Source of the DNA: Paenibacillus nasutitermitis
GTDB taxonomy: Bacteria > Bacillota > Bacilli > Paenibacillales > Paenibacillaceae
Assembly (NCBI RefSeq): GCF_014641075.1
Contig: NZ_BMHP01000001.1
Span: 372,001-436,000, forward strand
Direction of reading: 5' to 3'
DNA: 64,000 nt
Shown: positions 24,541-34,186 of the stretch, piece by piece
How the letters are laid out: the number at the start of each line of letters is the position of its first letter
How positions within the stretch are numbered: position 1 is the stretch's first letter
The notes under the pieces: model-generated
What the model was told of the DNA's origin: nothing
Seen by the model: only the letters and a program-made list of their open reading frames with translations
The model's database searches: none
Position numbers and translations under genes: made by a program

Positions 24541-27429
24541 ATGTTTACGGAACGCGCTTTTATTTTTCAAAAGGGGTGGCGTCTCAGCACCGACCCCGAG
24601 AACGTAGGAATCCATAAGGAATGGTTTGCGTCCGGCGCCCCTAACGCAGCGAAGGACGTTATCGTGCCAGGCATTATTCAGCAAGTATTTCCGGATTATA
24701 ATGGCATCGCTTGGTACTGGACGGAATTTGATCCTCAGCTTAGCAACACTCCGACTAGCAGGTATTTGTTGAAATTTGGTGCTGTTGATTATGCGGCGAA
24801 GATCTGGCTGAACGGTATATTCATTGGCGAACATGAAGGTGCGGAAGTCCCGTTTGAATTAGAAGTTACGGATGTTCTGCATCCGAACGCCAGGAATCTC
24901 CTCGCTGTTCGCGTAATCAATCCGGGTGAGGAGCCGGTTGAGGGTTTTGCACTGAAGCAAATTCCACACATGAATAAGGTCGCTACGGCAAAATTCACTC
25001 CAGGCAGTAGTTTCAACTCAGGCGGAATCGTGATGCCGGTAACATTGTGCGAAGTACCCATGATTCGCTTCAGAGATGCGAGGGTCACAGCTGACCTTCA
25101 CACTGGCGAAGTGAATGTAGAGCTTGAATTGGAATCAGAGTCTCTCAGTGACTGCTCCGGGATGCTGACTGCAACTGTTAGACCTGTTCGTGACGGACAA
25201 TTGACGGCTTCTCTTGTCCAGGAGATTAATTTCGGTGCAAATTCTCGCGAAGCGGCAGTTCGATTTCGCATGGAAGACCCTCATCCATGGAGTACTGAAG
25301 ATCCGTATTTATATCAGATTCAAATGCAACTGATTGTAAAGGCTTCCAACAACACTGCACCTATGATCGACGAACGGACAATTCGGTTTGGGTTCCGTCA
25401 TTTCGAAGTGAAGGACGGCTATTTTTTCCTGAACGGGAAGAGAGTGTTCGTGCGATCAACTCATACAGGCAATCATTATCCAATTGGCGGTCGTGTGCCG
25501 ATTAACAGGGAGCTGCTTTACAAGGATCTCATTTTTTCCAAAGCAAGCGGGTTTAATATGGTGCGGTTCATTGCCGGAACAGCCATCCCGGAGCAGCTAG
25601 ATTTCTGCGATGAAATCGGCTTGATGGTCTATGAGGAATGCCATGCGGCCTGGCTGCTAGAAGATTCTCCACAGATGGGCGAACGGTTCGACCGCTCGAC
25701 GCTCGGGATGGTACAGCGCGACCGAAATCATCCGTCCGTTGTGATCTGGGGGTTATTGAACGAAACGTTTGACGGACCGGTATTCCGTCATGCCCACCAG
25801 TTCTTGGCGAGGTTGCGCCAACTGGATGCAACCAGGCTTGTGCTGCTCGGAAGCGGTCGCTGGGACGGCCATAACGCGGCAGGTTCCGTCAGCAATCCTC
25901 ACTCATTGGAGTGGGAACATGTGTGGGGTAATGAAGAGCCAGGTATCCTAGGTGATGTCAAACGAACAGAATGGTATAAGGGCATAAATGGATATGTGAA
26001 AGGGGCCGGAGATGCTCATTTATATCCCACGCTGCCGCAAAACTCAGAGATCACTCGAGAGATTCGCAGTATTGGGGAAGGTGCTAAACCAATTTTCGTC
26101 AGTGAGTATGGCGTAGGCAGCTTGCTCGATGTCTTACGGGGCAGTAAACGATATGATCAGCACGGAGTGGACCGGGGATTGTTGGATGCTAGGTTGTTCC
26201 ATTCGATGGCGGATCGCTTCCTCTTCGATTGGAATGCGTATGGTTTCGATAAGGCATATTCGTTCCCGGAACGGCTGTTTGAGGAAAGCCAGCGTTTACA
26301 CGCCTTGCAGCGGAGATTCCAATTCGATCTCATTCGCGCGAATCCCAATGTGGCCGGTTTCAATTTAACTGGCATGTTGGACCACGCGATTACTGGTGAG
26401 GGACTCTGGACATTCTGGCGGGAGTGGAAGCCGGGGATCGTCGATGTGTTGGCGGATGGATGGAGTCCCCTGCGCTGGTGTTTGTTTGTCGATCCTCTCC
26501 ATGCGTATACAGGGAAACCATTCGCTATTGAAGCAGTGTTGGCTAACGAGGATGTGCTAGCGGCAGGGCAATACTCTGCTTCACTGCGTATATCGCACGA
26601 CGGCAATGTTGTGTGGGAAACGGCGGCGAGTTTTGAAATTAAAGACCCAGCACCGTTAGCCGCTTGCGTATATCGTGATGAAGTGGTACTGGATGGCCCG
26701 GAAGGGACCTATGAGTTTGAAATCATATTGGATCGTGGAGGAGCTCCTGCTGGGGGAAGACTTGAATTTTTCCTTTCAGATGAGGTGAAAGCTGCAGATG
26801 ATCATTCCGGGCTCGTTCTATGGGGTATTAATGATGAGATTGAGGAATGGCTGCATGCGAGAGGCTTTCCTACGACACGTTATAGTATTGATTCTGTGCT
26901 TGACGGGGACTCGCTCGTTCTTGTGGGGGCTTTAAAAGAGGGGGAAATTGATTCCTTATTGTGGAACCGATTGCTAGCGGCTGTTTCTCAAGGCGCTAGC
27001 GTTGTATTTCTGACACCAGATCCGTTCCAAGTTGGAGGAGATCCCACGGGCAGACTGCCATTGCCTCGCAAGGGAACCTGCTATCATTTGCGCGATTGGC
27101 TGTATCACAAAGAATGCGTCGCCGTACCGCATCCTATGTTTGAAGGGTTGCCCACTCGAGGCATCTTAGATTGGAGGTATTTTGGAACGGTTACACCCTC
27201 TCATCTATATGAAGGGCAAGAGTTGTCCACTGACATCGCGGCGGCTGGCTTCGCGACCGGTTATCCGTGTCAGGGCGGATATAAATCCGGTACAGTGCTT
27301 TCTAGCCATCGGTTGGATGCGGGCATGCTAATTCTGAACACATTCAAGATCATCGGGAATGTAGGCAAAAACCCAGCAGCTGATAGGCTTCTGCTCAATA
27401 TGATTCGTTATGCAGCGCTTCAAGAGTGA
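24541..27429 (+). CDS. Glycoside hydrolase family 2 protein (beta-galactosidase/glucuronidase-like)
   Basis: A 962-residue enzyme with no signal peptide. The order is an N-terminal jelly-roll domain (residues 1-165; KIWLNGIFIGEHEG is the classic GH2 motif), an immunoglobulin-like domain to about 290, then a TIM barrel beginning near FGFRHFEVKDGYFFLNGKRV. The acid/base Glu408 lies in VIWGLLNETFDG and the nucleophile Glu522 in FVSEYG. C-terminal beta domains of about 300 residues follow. Specificity is uncertain; galactoside, glucuronide and mannoside are all possible in GH2. The start was set at an ATG behind AGGAG, five codons inside the longest frame. It is divergent from a transporter operon that may deliver its substrate. 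Confidence 0.9.
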   Translation: MFTERAFIFQKGWRLSTDPENVGIHKEWFASGAPNAAKDVIVPGIIQQVFPDYNGIAWYWTEFDPQLSNTPTSRYLLKFGAVDYAAKIWLNGIFIGEHEGAEVPFELEVTDVLHPNARNLLAVRVINPGEEPVEGFALKQIPHMNKVATAKFTPGSSFNSGGIVMPVTLCEVPMIRFRDARVTADLHTGEVNVELELESESLSDCSGMLTATVRPVRDGQLTASLVQEINFGANSREAAVRFRMEDPHPWSTEDPYLYQIQMQLIVKASNNTAPMIDERTIRFGFRHFEVKDGYFFLNGKRVFVRSTHTGNHYPIGGRVPINRELLYKDLIFSKASGFNMVRFIAGTAIPEQLDFCDEIGLMVYEECHAAWLLEDSPQMGERFDRSTLGMVQRDRNHPSVVIWGLLNETFDGPVFRHAHQFLARLRQLDATRLVLLGSGRWDGHNAAGSVSNPHSLEWEHVWGNEEPGILGDVKRTEWYKGINGYVKGAGDAHLYPTLPQNSEITREIRSIGEGAKPIFVSEYGVGSLLDVLRGSKRYDQHGVDRGLLDARLFHSMADRFLFDWNAYGFDKAYSFPERLFEESQRLHALQRRFQFDLIRANPNVAGFNLTGMLDHAITGEGLWTFWREWKPGIVDVLADGWSPLRWCLFVDPLHAYTGKPFAIEAVLANEDVLAAGQYSASLRISHDGNVVWETAASFEIKDPAPLAACVYRDEVVLDGPEGTYEFEIILDRGGAPAGGRLEFFLSDEVKAADDHSGLVLWGINDEIEEWLHARGFPTTRYSIDSVLDGDSLVLVGALKEGEIDSLLWNRLLAAVSQGASVVFLTPDPFQVGGDPTGRLPLPRKGTCYHLRDWLYHKECVAVPHPMFEGLPTRGILDWRYFGTVTPSHLYEGQELSTDIAAAGFATGYPCQGGYKSGTVLSSHRLDAGMLILNTFKIIGNVGKNPAADRLLLNMIRYAALQE

Positions 27430-27537
27430 AGCCATAGATGAACCCAAACCATAATCACTATTTAAAAAATCAAGCTGCCTGCAGCAGAAACTGACGATTT
27501 AAGCGATCATAGGTTAGTTTTGTGCTGTTGTAGCTCG

Positions 27538-27555
27538 TATGTGCTTAAGCACATA
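27538..27555. promoter_or_regulatory. 18-bp perfect palindrome upstream of the exonuclease gene
   Basis: TATGTGCTTAAGCACATA reads identically on both strands. No T run follows, and without a loop it would not form a normal terminator, so a dimeric regulator site is the better guess. It lies in the 294-base gap between the GH2 and exonuclease genes, where I recognise nothing else. Confidence 0.35.
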
Positions 27556-27723
27556 ACTGTAAAAACGGGCAGTTCGCCAATTCATCTCGTGGAGAGGTCT
27601 GTCAAATCTTTTGTGTAACATCTTCTTTATATCATGATGAAGCTGGTAAATATAGGAGTGGAGACTCTTATACGAACATGATACTATATATAGTAATTCA
27701 GTTTTGGAGTGGAGAGATCAAGG

Positions 27724-28611
27724 TTGAGTGATAACAAAAAAAAGGTGCTCTTAGTCGACGGTATGGCACTGCTTTTCAGGGCGTACTATGCGACTTCATA
27801 TTCGGGTTATATCCGGAAAACTAGTTATGGTTTGCCTACCAATGCAGTATTCGGGTTTATTCAATACTTTTTTGACGCTATTAACACGTTTAACCCGACG
27901 CATGTCATTTGTTGTTGGGATATGGGCAGCAGTACTTTTCGTACCGAGAGCTATAACCAATACAAACAAAATCGTCCGGAAGCTCCACTTGAGCTTCTGC
28001 CGCAATTTGACTTAGTCAAAGAAGTAGTTGCTGAAATGGGTGTGCCTAATATTGGATTAGCTGGCTACGAAGCGGATGATTGTATTGGTACATTGTCAAA
28101 TCAACTTCAAAGCGACTCCGAAGTATTTATTTTAACTGGAGATCACGACATGCTTCAGTTAATAACAGAACAGGTGAAAGTAGTAATCATGAATAAGGGG
28201 CGATCTAATTACACGGTGTATGATTTAGATACGCTTTTTTCTATCAAGCAACTCACACCTTTACAGATCATAGATTTAAAAGCGTTTATGGGAGATACAA
28301 GCGATAATTACCCTGGCGTTAAAGGTATAGGCGAAAAGACTGCCCTTAAGCTGTTGAGTGAGTATAAATCTGTAGAAGGTTGTCTCGAATGCCTTGAATT
28401 GCTTCCCGCAAGTATTAAGAAGAAAATTGAAGAAAATTTGGATATGCTGCATCTTTCAAGAGATCTGGCCCGAATCCGGCTTGATGTGCCCATAGAGTGT
28501 GTTTTAAATGATTGTCTATGGGAACTCCGTCATGATGCGATCACAAGGAAGTTTGAAGAATTGGAATTTGGCGGTCTTGTTAAGATACTTGGCGAGCCAG
28601 TTCATAGTTAA
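27724..28611 (+). CDS. 5'-3' exonuclease (YpcP / PolI N-terminal domain-like)
   Basis: A 295-residue stand-alone flap/5' exonuclease of the FEN family. Metal-binding and core motifs are present: LLVDGMALLFRAYYA, CWDMGSSTFRTE, GYEADDCIGTLS, ILTGDHDMLQLI and GDTSDNYPGVKGIGEKTA, which includes the helix-hairpin-helix. This is the arrangement in Bacillus YpcP, which removes RNA primers and 5' flaps as a partner or backup of DNA polymerase I. The frame opens at a GTG five codons earlier, but GGAGAG lies seven bases before the TTG at 27724, which I take as the start. It stands alone between sugar-utilisation genes. Confidence 0.93.
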   Translation: MSDNKKKVLLVDGMALLFRAYYATSYSGYIRKTSYGLPTNAVFGFIQYFFDAINTFNPTHVICCWDMGSSTFRTESYNQYKQNRPEAPLELLPQFDLVKEVVAEMGVPNIGLAGYEADDCIGTLSNQLQSDSEVFILTGDHDMLQLITEQVKVVIMNKGRSNYTVYDLDTLFSIKQLTPLQIIDLKAFMGDTSDNYPGVKGIGEKTALKLLSEYKSVEGCLECLELLPASIKKKIEENLDMLHLSRDLARIRLDVPIECVLNDCLWELRHDAITRKFEELEFGGLVKILGEPVHS

Positions 28612-28641
28612 AGTTTGTCTACTTGTTTGAATAAGAATGGT

Positions 28642-28682
28642 GACTCTTGCAGCCGTTTATCCGGCCTATCAAGGGTCTTTTT
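28642..28682 (+). terminator. Rho-independent terminator of the exonuclease gene
   Basis: GACTCTTG pairs with CAAGGGTC (one wobble), with an inner AGCCG/CGGCC helix, followed by TTTTTG. The rest of the gap to the next gene (28683-28898) holds AT-rich sequence in which I see nothing further. Confidence 0.7.
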
Positions 28683-28898
28683 GCTGTTAAGCGGGTTTAT
28701 CGAACTATTTCCTGCCTGTTTTCTTGAAATTAGTTAATGAATTGATGTTTTTATTCATTTTATTTTCTATATAGCAAATTTAAATTTGATTATGCTTGTG
28801 ATGTGAAAAGGAAGAACTCGTTGTAGAGAGATTCATGCTTTATTTGGGGAGGGGGTTATATCGGAATTATTCCAGAAAACAACTGTGGCAGGTTAGAG

Positions 28899-28926
28899 AA
28901 GACAGACCCTAGAACCGGAATATAAT
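28899..28926 (+). promoter_or_regulatory. Candidate promoter of the SLH glycosidase gene
   Basis: AAGACA, a 16-base spacer and a perfect TATAAT (28921-28926) lie about 42 bases before the start codon. Confidence 0.4.
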
Positions 28927-28968
28927 ACGGGAATGATATTACGGCTACTTAAAAAAAGGAGAAATAAA

Positions 28969-31900
28969 ATGAACATTCCGAGAATTGTAAGCGCTATATT
29001 AGCTCCTGTTCTACTGATCTGCCTGTTGCTGGGTCCGCTGCCCGGTAAATCGGAGGCCGCTGCCGGCGTTCAGTTGACGTTCGATCTGGGCGCCCAGGGA
29101 CAGACGATGGCCAACAAGTTCGATCAACTCAACATTTGGGATTTGAACGATCATTGGACCGGCAAGGCAGATGATCAACCAGCTGATTATTTTGCATCGC
29201 GTTATCCCTTCATTGAAAGAGTTAAACTGATGACCGCAACAGGGGGTTGTTATACGGGGTACACCGGCTGCGGTACAAACCGCGATTTGTTCGTCGATCC
29301 TTCGGACAGAACGAATCTGACGGATTACAAGTTCGATACGCTTATCCAGGCGATGCATAACATTATTAATCAGGGGCTAAAACCTTATATCGTCACCGGC
29401 AATGTACCGATGAAATATAGCTCCAATCCGTCGATAGGAGTATTCGGCGTAAATGTCAGTCCTCCGGATGATTATGAGGTGTACTATAGCTATATTAATG
29501 CTCTGGCAGACGCATTAGTCGACGAATTTGGAATCGACCAGGTCAGAAACTGGGAGTGGGGAGTAATCACGGAGTTTGAAAATCGCGATATGTTCACCGA
29601 CGGTGCGATAGATGCATCAAGTACGCGAATCGCTTACTTCAAACTTTATGATTATACGGTAGCCGCGCTTCGGGATGCGATTGGAGCGTCCAATCTGACG
29701 GTTGGAGCGCATGCGATGGCAGTCTCTCCAGGACTCTGGAGCCATTTGGAATTTATTGATCATGTGGCGAAAGGAGTCAATGCCAAGACAGGCGAGATCG
29801 GAACGCAGATTAATTTCATTAGCGGATCCTTCTATGATCTGAAGCCCGGAACTCCTGCTCCTTCCTCCAAGTCGCTGGAGGATACCTTGAAGTTTCTGCG
29901 CGGCCGCGCTATCGAGAATGGATTGACAAACCTAAGAATTGGTATAGATGAGGGTCGTATTCTTCAAGGATTGGACGGGAGGGATTTGTTTTCGAGAGTG
30001 GTTGGGCATAGCTTCCAGGCGGCGGCGGATGCTAAGCTGTTCAAGCAACTGCACGATTGGAATATCGACTGGTTCTCGATGTGGGGTATGAACACGGAAG
30101 GAGTCTGGGGAGATGTTGATTCCGTAAGCGCACACATTGCGAATCTCTCCTACCGCATGGTCGGCGACCGGCAGATCAATGCGCAGCTGACAGGTTCGGC
30201 TAATGGGCCAGGCAATGAAATCGGAGGAATCGGTGGTTATAACGAAGCGGATAACAAAGTGAACCTCATGATCTACAACTATAATGCCGATCTTGGAGCA
30301 ACGACCGGGGAATCGCCTGCGATTACGATTGAAAACATCGCTCCGGTTGCCGGGGACTCGGTAACCGTGAAACAGTGGATCGTGGACGATGAGCATGCCA
30401 ATTTCTGGCCGACGTGGTGGGCGGATCAGTCCACGCGCGGTTTGAATGACGGGTCCTATAACTTTTGGTCGAAGTATTCCGTTGAAGTACCGACTTCGCT
30501 TAATAACCAGGGAGATAAGGACTATTGGTACTCTAGGGAGGATACGTACCGGGATTTGGCCGAGCTAAATTCCACGACCAAAACGGCCGTTGTCAGCGGC
30601 GGCAAGTTGACGCTACATCCGTCTCTTGGTCATCATGGCGTCGTTTTCTATGAGATCACGAATGCGGTCCATACGGCTGCGCCGCAAGTAGTGGTGGACG
30701 AGCTTGACGATTGGAGCAAGAGTGATACGCATAGCGCCGGATTTATATTCGATACGGGTAATGCCGCGCTGCTCGGCGATTCGAGCCGGTTGATGCGGAA
30801 AGATCCTTCTTATGATACTGACGGAGATTATGTGACGTATCATTATCCCGGTATGATCAGCTTCAACGCCACAGGCTTGTTTGCCTCGTCCGGCGAACGA
30901 ATCAGCGATTTCAAGCTGTACACGTCGGCAGACGGGGTGACATGGGCAAAACAGATCGGCTGGAGAAGCCAGGATACTTTGATCAATGATGATTTGTGGA
31001 CCAAACGCGAGTACTCGCTTGCCTCCGTACCGGCGGGAACGAATTATATCAAAATCGAATTTCCCGCGGAGCAAGCTTTCTTCTACAGTCCCCAGCTGTC
31101 CAAGGTGGAGATCGCCTATTCGGCATCGTGCGCATGCTCGGATCCATTAACGCACGCAGATGAGCTGGATGACTGGTCGGTCGCCGATTCCCATAGCGCC
31201 GGTCTGCAATTCGATACGGGAAACAGTGAATTGTTAGGCGATCCAAGCAGAGTCATGCGGACGGGGATTGACACGGAATTAGCGGAGTACGTTACTTATC
31301 GCTTTGATGGGATGGCGGCTGCTTCGATATCGGGCGTGTTCGCTTCGAACGAGGAGGAGATTGTGGATTTTAAGTTTTATACTTCGGCTGACGGTTCATT
31401 GTGGACGGAGCACAACGGAACCACTTTCGCGGATACACCGATCTCAAGCATTCTATGGACGAATCGGCTATATTCTTTGACGGGGATGCCTGAGGGTACA
31501 CGTTTTCTGAAAATCGAATATCCGCTCGGCGGGGCGAATTTCTGGAATCCGCAGCTTGGGCGCGTGTCTATCCAGACCACGCCGGAGGCTCCCGTTCAGG
31601 TGATGGCAACCGCTTTGGGGATGTCAGACATTCTAGTGAGTTGGGCAACTTCCATCGGCGCCGACACCTACAACGTGTACAGAGCTTCGAGCGCAGATGG
31701 CGCTTATGCGAAAATCAACAGCACCCCGGTTGCAGCAACGGCTTACAGCGATACCGGATTGCTCGCGGGGATGACGTATTTCTATAAAATCTCTGCGGTC
31801 AGCAGCTCCGGGGAATCCGGGACATCGGCCGAAGCCGGTGCCACAACGGCTTCAGCGGCCACGACCCTTCATACGGACGAGCTTGATGATTGGACTGTCG

Positions 31901-33957
31901 CTTTCTCGCACAGCACAGGCCTGGAATTCGACACTGGAAACGGCAGTTTGTTAGGCGATCATAGTCGTGTGATGAGATCAGAGACGAGAGAGGATTCAGT
32001 TGAGTCTGTCATTTACAACTTTGAAGGCATTTCACGCGTGGATATCAATGGCCTCTTCTCATCAAGTCAGGAAGACATCCGGGATTTCAAGTTCTTCCTG
32101 TCACAAGACGGCAACTCTTGGACGGAATACAACGATGCGGTCATTAGCGATACGCCGATCACAAGCGTATTATGGACGAATCGCAAGTATACTCTGAGTG
32201 AAATCCCTTATGGAACTGCGTATATGAAGATCGAATTTCCGGAGATCAACAACTTCTTCTGGAACCCGCAGCTTAGCCGGGTTGAAATCCAGGTGACGGA
32301 ATATGCGGTACTTCAGGCGCCATCCGGATTGTCCGCAAGCTCTTCCGATGCCGCTTCGATCCAGCTAGGCTGGACTACTGTTGCCATGGCAGACTCGTAT
32401 AACGTTTATCGGGCCCAAGAGGCGGACGGTACGTACGAGAAAATAAATGCCTCAGCCATTTCGGAGGCTGCATATACCGATGCCGGATTAGCGGCGGAGA
32501 CGACCTATTATTATCGGGTGACGGCAGTTAATAGTAAAGGCGAATCTGAACTTTCGGCGACAGCGAGCGCTGCGACGGGCTCACTCCCGACGAACCCACC
32601 GACGGACCCGCCGACAAACCCACCGACAAACCCACCGACGGACCCGCCGACGAACCCACCGACGGACCCGCCAACGAACCCACCGACGGACCCGCCGACA
32701 AATCCAGATCCAACCGGAAGCAGCCCGTCTTCGAATGAAGGATATTCGGGGCAGCAACCAGATAAGGCAGCAAATGAGTCGAGGATAACGGTTGCGAGCG
32801 GCAAGCTGCATGTGTCCGCAACAGAAGACGGTAACGGAATCGTGCAAATCAAGCTGCAGGAGGATCAAATCAGGCAAGCGATTCAAGGAGTTGATGCAGG
32901 CGTACTCACGATTGAATTGAATACAGGGGAGGGCCGGCAGGCTGATGGTGTTCTGCTTTCAATTCCACTCCAGCATGTGGCAAGCGCCACTGATAAGATT
33001 CGCAGTATTCTGATAAAGGCCGGCTCAGTCACTGTGGAAATTGCGGTCGACGAATCGGCGGGCATCGTCAATGGTGATTCTTCTAATTTGATACTCGCGG
33101 TCTCGTTAGTCGATCCGGCTTCGCTGACAGAAGCGGCGAGGCAGCAAATTGGCAGCCATGCAGTTTACGATATCTCGCTTTCCGTAGACGGCCGTGACCT
33201 GCATCAGTTCAATTACCCTGGAGCCATTGTTTTATCGTTGGCTTATAAACCAGGAGAAGGGGAGCATCCTGAACAGATTGTGAGCTACTTTATTCGACAA
33301 GACGGCACCCTGGAGGTGGTGCAGAATGCGAGATTCCATGCACAGACCGGCGAGGTAACATTCCAACCGGCGCACTTAAGCCAATATACGGCTGCGTATG
33401 CCGAGGTTTCGTTCACTGATCTGGATCTGGCCCCATGGGCAACTTCTTATATTCGCACGCTTGCTGCGAGAGAATTCGTACAAGGAATGACTGACAGCAG
33501 CTTCCAACCGGGGAAAAAGGTCACCCGCGCAGAGTTCCTGCAGATGCTTATGAAGGGATTGAACCTGATTGATGGCCACGCATCCAGCAACTTTGACGAT
33601 GTGAAAGAAGGAATGTGGTACTACCAGGCAGTGGCAAGCGCAGAGACGCTCGGAATTGTGCAAGGCCGGAGAAGCGGAACCTTCGATGCGGCAGCGTCGA
33701 TTACCCGAGAGGAGATGGCTGTCATCGCCTATCGTGCGGTTCTAACGGCCGAGCTGCTCGAGGTGCCTGCAGTGGACAGCGGGGAGTCTTTCACCGATCA
33801 AATGCAGATCTCCTCCTATGCGGCACAGGCGGTTGGCGCTATGCGTCAAGCGGATATCATCAATGGGTTCGAAGACGGAGCATACAGGCCGAAGGAAGCC
33901 GCAACTCGCGCCGAATCAGCATCCATTCTCTATAAATTGCTGTTCTTGAAGCAATAA
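28969..33957 (+). CDS. S-layer-anchored multidomain glycoside hydrolase (GH39-like)
   Basis: A 1662-residue secreted enzyme. A signal peptide (residues 1-31, ending SEA-AAG) precedes a TIM-barrel catalytic domain of clan GH-A, most like GH39, with acid/base Glu202 (WGVITEFEN) and nucleophile Glu328 (GIDEGRI). Three related beta-sandwich modules of about 140 residues begin at ELDDWS/T near residues 574, 728 and 967 and look like carbohydrate-binding modules. Fibronectin type III domains occupy about 873-964 and 1114-1204. A Pro/Thr linker (1207-1246), an unassigned domain of about 200 residues and three SLH domains (from about 1480) complete it. SLH domains bind pyruvylated secondary wall polymer, which holds the enzyme on the cell surface. 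The ATG follows AAGGAG; the open frame starts 12 codons earlier. Confidence 0.9.
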   Translation: MNIPRIVSAILAPVLLICLLLGPLPGKSEAAAGVQLTFDLGAQGQTMANKFDQLNIWDLNDHWTGKADDQPADYFASRYPFIERVKLMTATGGCYTGYTGCGTNRDLFVDPSDRTNLTDYKFDTLIQAMHNIINQGLKPYIVTGNVPMKYSSNPSIGVFGVNVSPPDDYEVYYSYINALADALVDEFGIDQVRNWEWGVITEFENRDMFTDGAIDASSTRIAYFKLYDYTVAALRDAIGASNLTVGAHAMAVSPGLWSHLEFIDHVAKGVNAKTGEIGTQINFISGSFYDLKPGTPAPSSKSLEDTLKFLRGRAIENGLTNLRIGIDEGRILQGLDGRDLFSRVVGHSFQAAADAKLFKQLHDWNIDWFSMWGMNTEGVWGDVDSVSAHIANLSYRMVGDRQINAQLTGSANGPGNEIGGIGGYNEADNKVNLMIYNYNADLGATTGESPAITIENIAPVAGDSVTVKQWIVDDEHANFWPTWWADQSTRGLNDGSYNFWSKYSVEVPTSLNNQGDKDYWYSREDTYRDLAELNSTTKTAVVSGGKLTLHPSLGHHGVVFYEITNAVHTAAPQVVVDELDDWSKSDTHSAGFIFDTGNAALLGDSSRLMRKDPSYDTDGDYVTYHYPGMISFNATGLFASSGERISDFKLYTSADGVTWAKQIGWRSQDTLINDDLWTKREYSLASVPAGTNYIKIEFPAEQAFFYSPQLSKVEIAYSASCACSDPLTHADELDDWSVADSHSAGLQFDTGNSELLGDPSRVMRTGIDTELAEYVTYRFDGMAAASISGVFASNEEEIVDFKFYTSADGSLWTEHNGTTFADTPISSILWTNRLYSLTGMPEGTRFLKIEYPLGGANFWNPQLGRVSIQTTPEAPVQVMATALGMSDILVSWATSIGADTYNVYRASSADGAYAKINSTPVAATAYSDTGLLAGMTYFYKISAVSSSGESGTSAEAGATTASAATTLHTDELDDWTVAFSHSTGLEFDTGNGSLLGDHSRVMRSETREDSVESVIYNFEGISRVDINGLFSSSQEDIRDFKFFLSQDGNSWTEYNDAVISDTPITSVLWTNRKYTLSEIPYGTAYMKIEFPEINNFFWNPQLSRVEIQVTEYAVLQAPSGLSASSSDAASIQLGWTTVAMADSYNVYRAQEADGTYEKINASAISEAAYTDAGLAAETTYYYRVTAVNSKGESELSATASAATGSLPTNPPTDPPTNPPTNPPTDPPTNPPTDPPTNPPTDPPTNPDPTGSSPSSNEGYSGQQPDKAANESRITVASGKLHVSATEDGNGIVQIKLQEDQIRQAIQGVDAGVLTIELNTGEGRQADGVLLSIPLQHVASATDKIRSILIKAGSVTVEIAVDESAGIVNGDSSNLILAVSLVDPASLTEAARQQIGSHAVYDISLSVDGRDLHQFNYPGAIVLSLAYKPGEGEHPEQIVSYFIRQDGTLEVVQNARFHAQTGEVTFQPAHLSQYTAAYAEVSFTDLDLAPWATSYIRTLAAREFVQGMTDSSFQPGKKVTRAEFLQMLMKGLNLIDGHASSNFDDVKEGMWYYQAVASAETLGIVQGRRSGTFDAAASITREEMAVIAYRAVLTAELLEVPAVDSGESFTDQMQISSYAAQAVGAMRQADIINGFEDGAYRPKEAATRAESASILYKLLFLKQ
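32587..32706 (+). repeat. Ten tandem 12-bp units encoding PTNP/PTDP
   Basis: Ten in-frame copies of a 12-base unit encode PTNP or PTDP tetrapeptides, giving a stiff 40-residue linker between the binding modules and the wall-anchoring part. Third-codon positions are nearly identical between copies, which points to recent expansion by slippage. Confidence 0.9.
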
Positions 33958-33963
33958 ATCAGT

Positions 33964-33999
33964 GGACAATGCCGTGCTTGGGTAAGCACGGCATTGTCC
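33964..33999 (+). terminator. Hairpin terminator of the SLH glycosidase gene
   Basis: A 16-bp perfect stem (GGACAATGCCGTGCTT and its complement) with loop GGGT, starting six bases after the stop codon. The tail TATATCCTGTT is only moderately T-rich. Confidence 0.7.
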
Positions 34000-34110
34000 T
34001 ATATCCTGTTGCACCCGATCCTGGGAGTACGTCCAGCTTGATGGAGCAGAAGTTCGATGAATTGAAGTCGTCCATTCCGCATATCCTGACAACGATCATC
34101 CATCCAGGGG

Positions 34111-34147
34111 CAAAGAGGAGACGCCGGCATCCGGCGTCTCCTCTTTG
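34111..34147. terminator. Bidirectional terminator, perfect 17-bp stem
   Basis: CAAAGAGGAGACGCCGG and its exact complement surround a 3-base loop (CAT). It lies between the convergent SLH gene and the permease operon and serves mainly the latter. Confidence 0.75.
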
Positions 34148-34186
34148 AGGTGGGAAGGGATTTCTTGAACGTCACGATTTTCCCGG

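Noticed and set aside
34018..34110. Coding-like stretch between two terminators, reading SLMEQKFDELKSSIPHIL in one frame
   Set aside because: Possibly the tail of a lost gene, but too short to identify and without a start.
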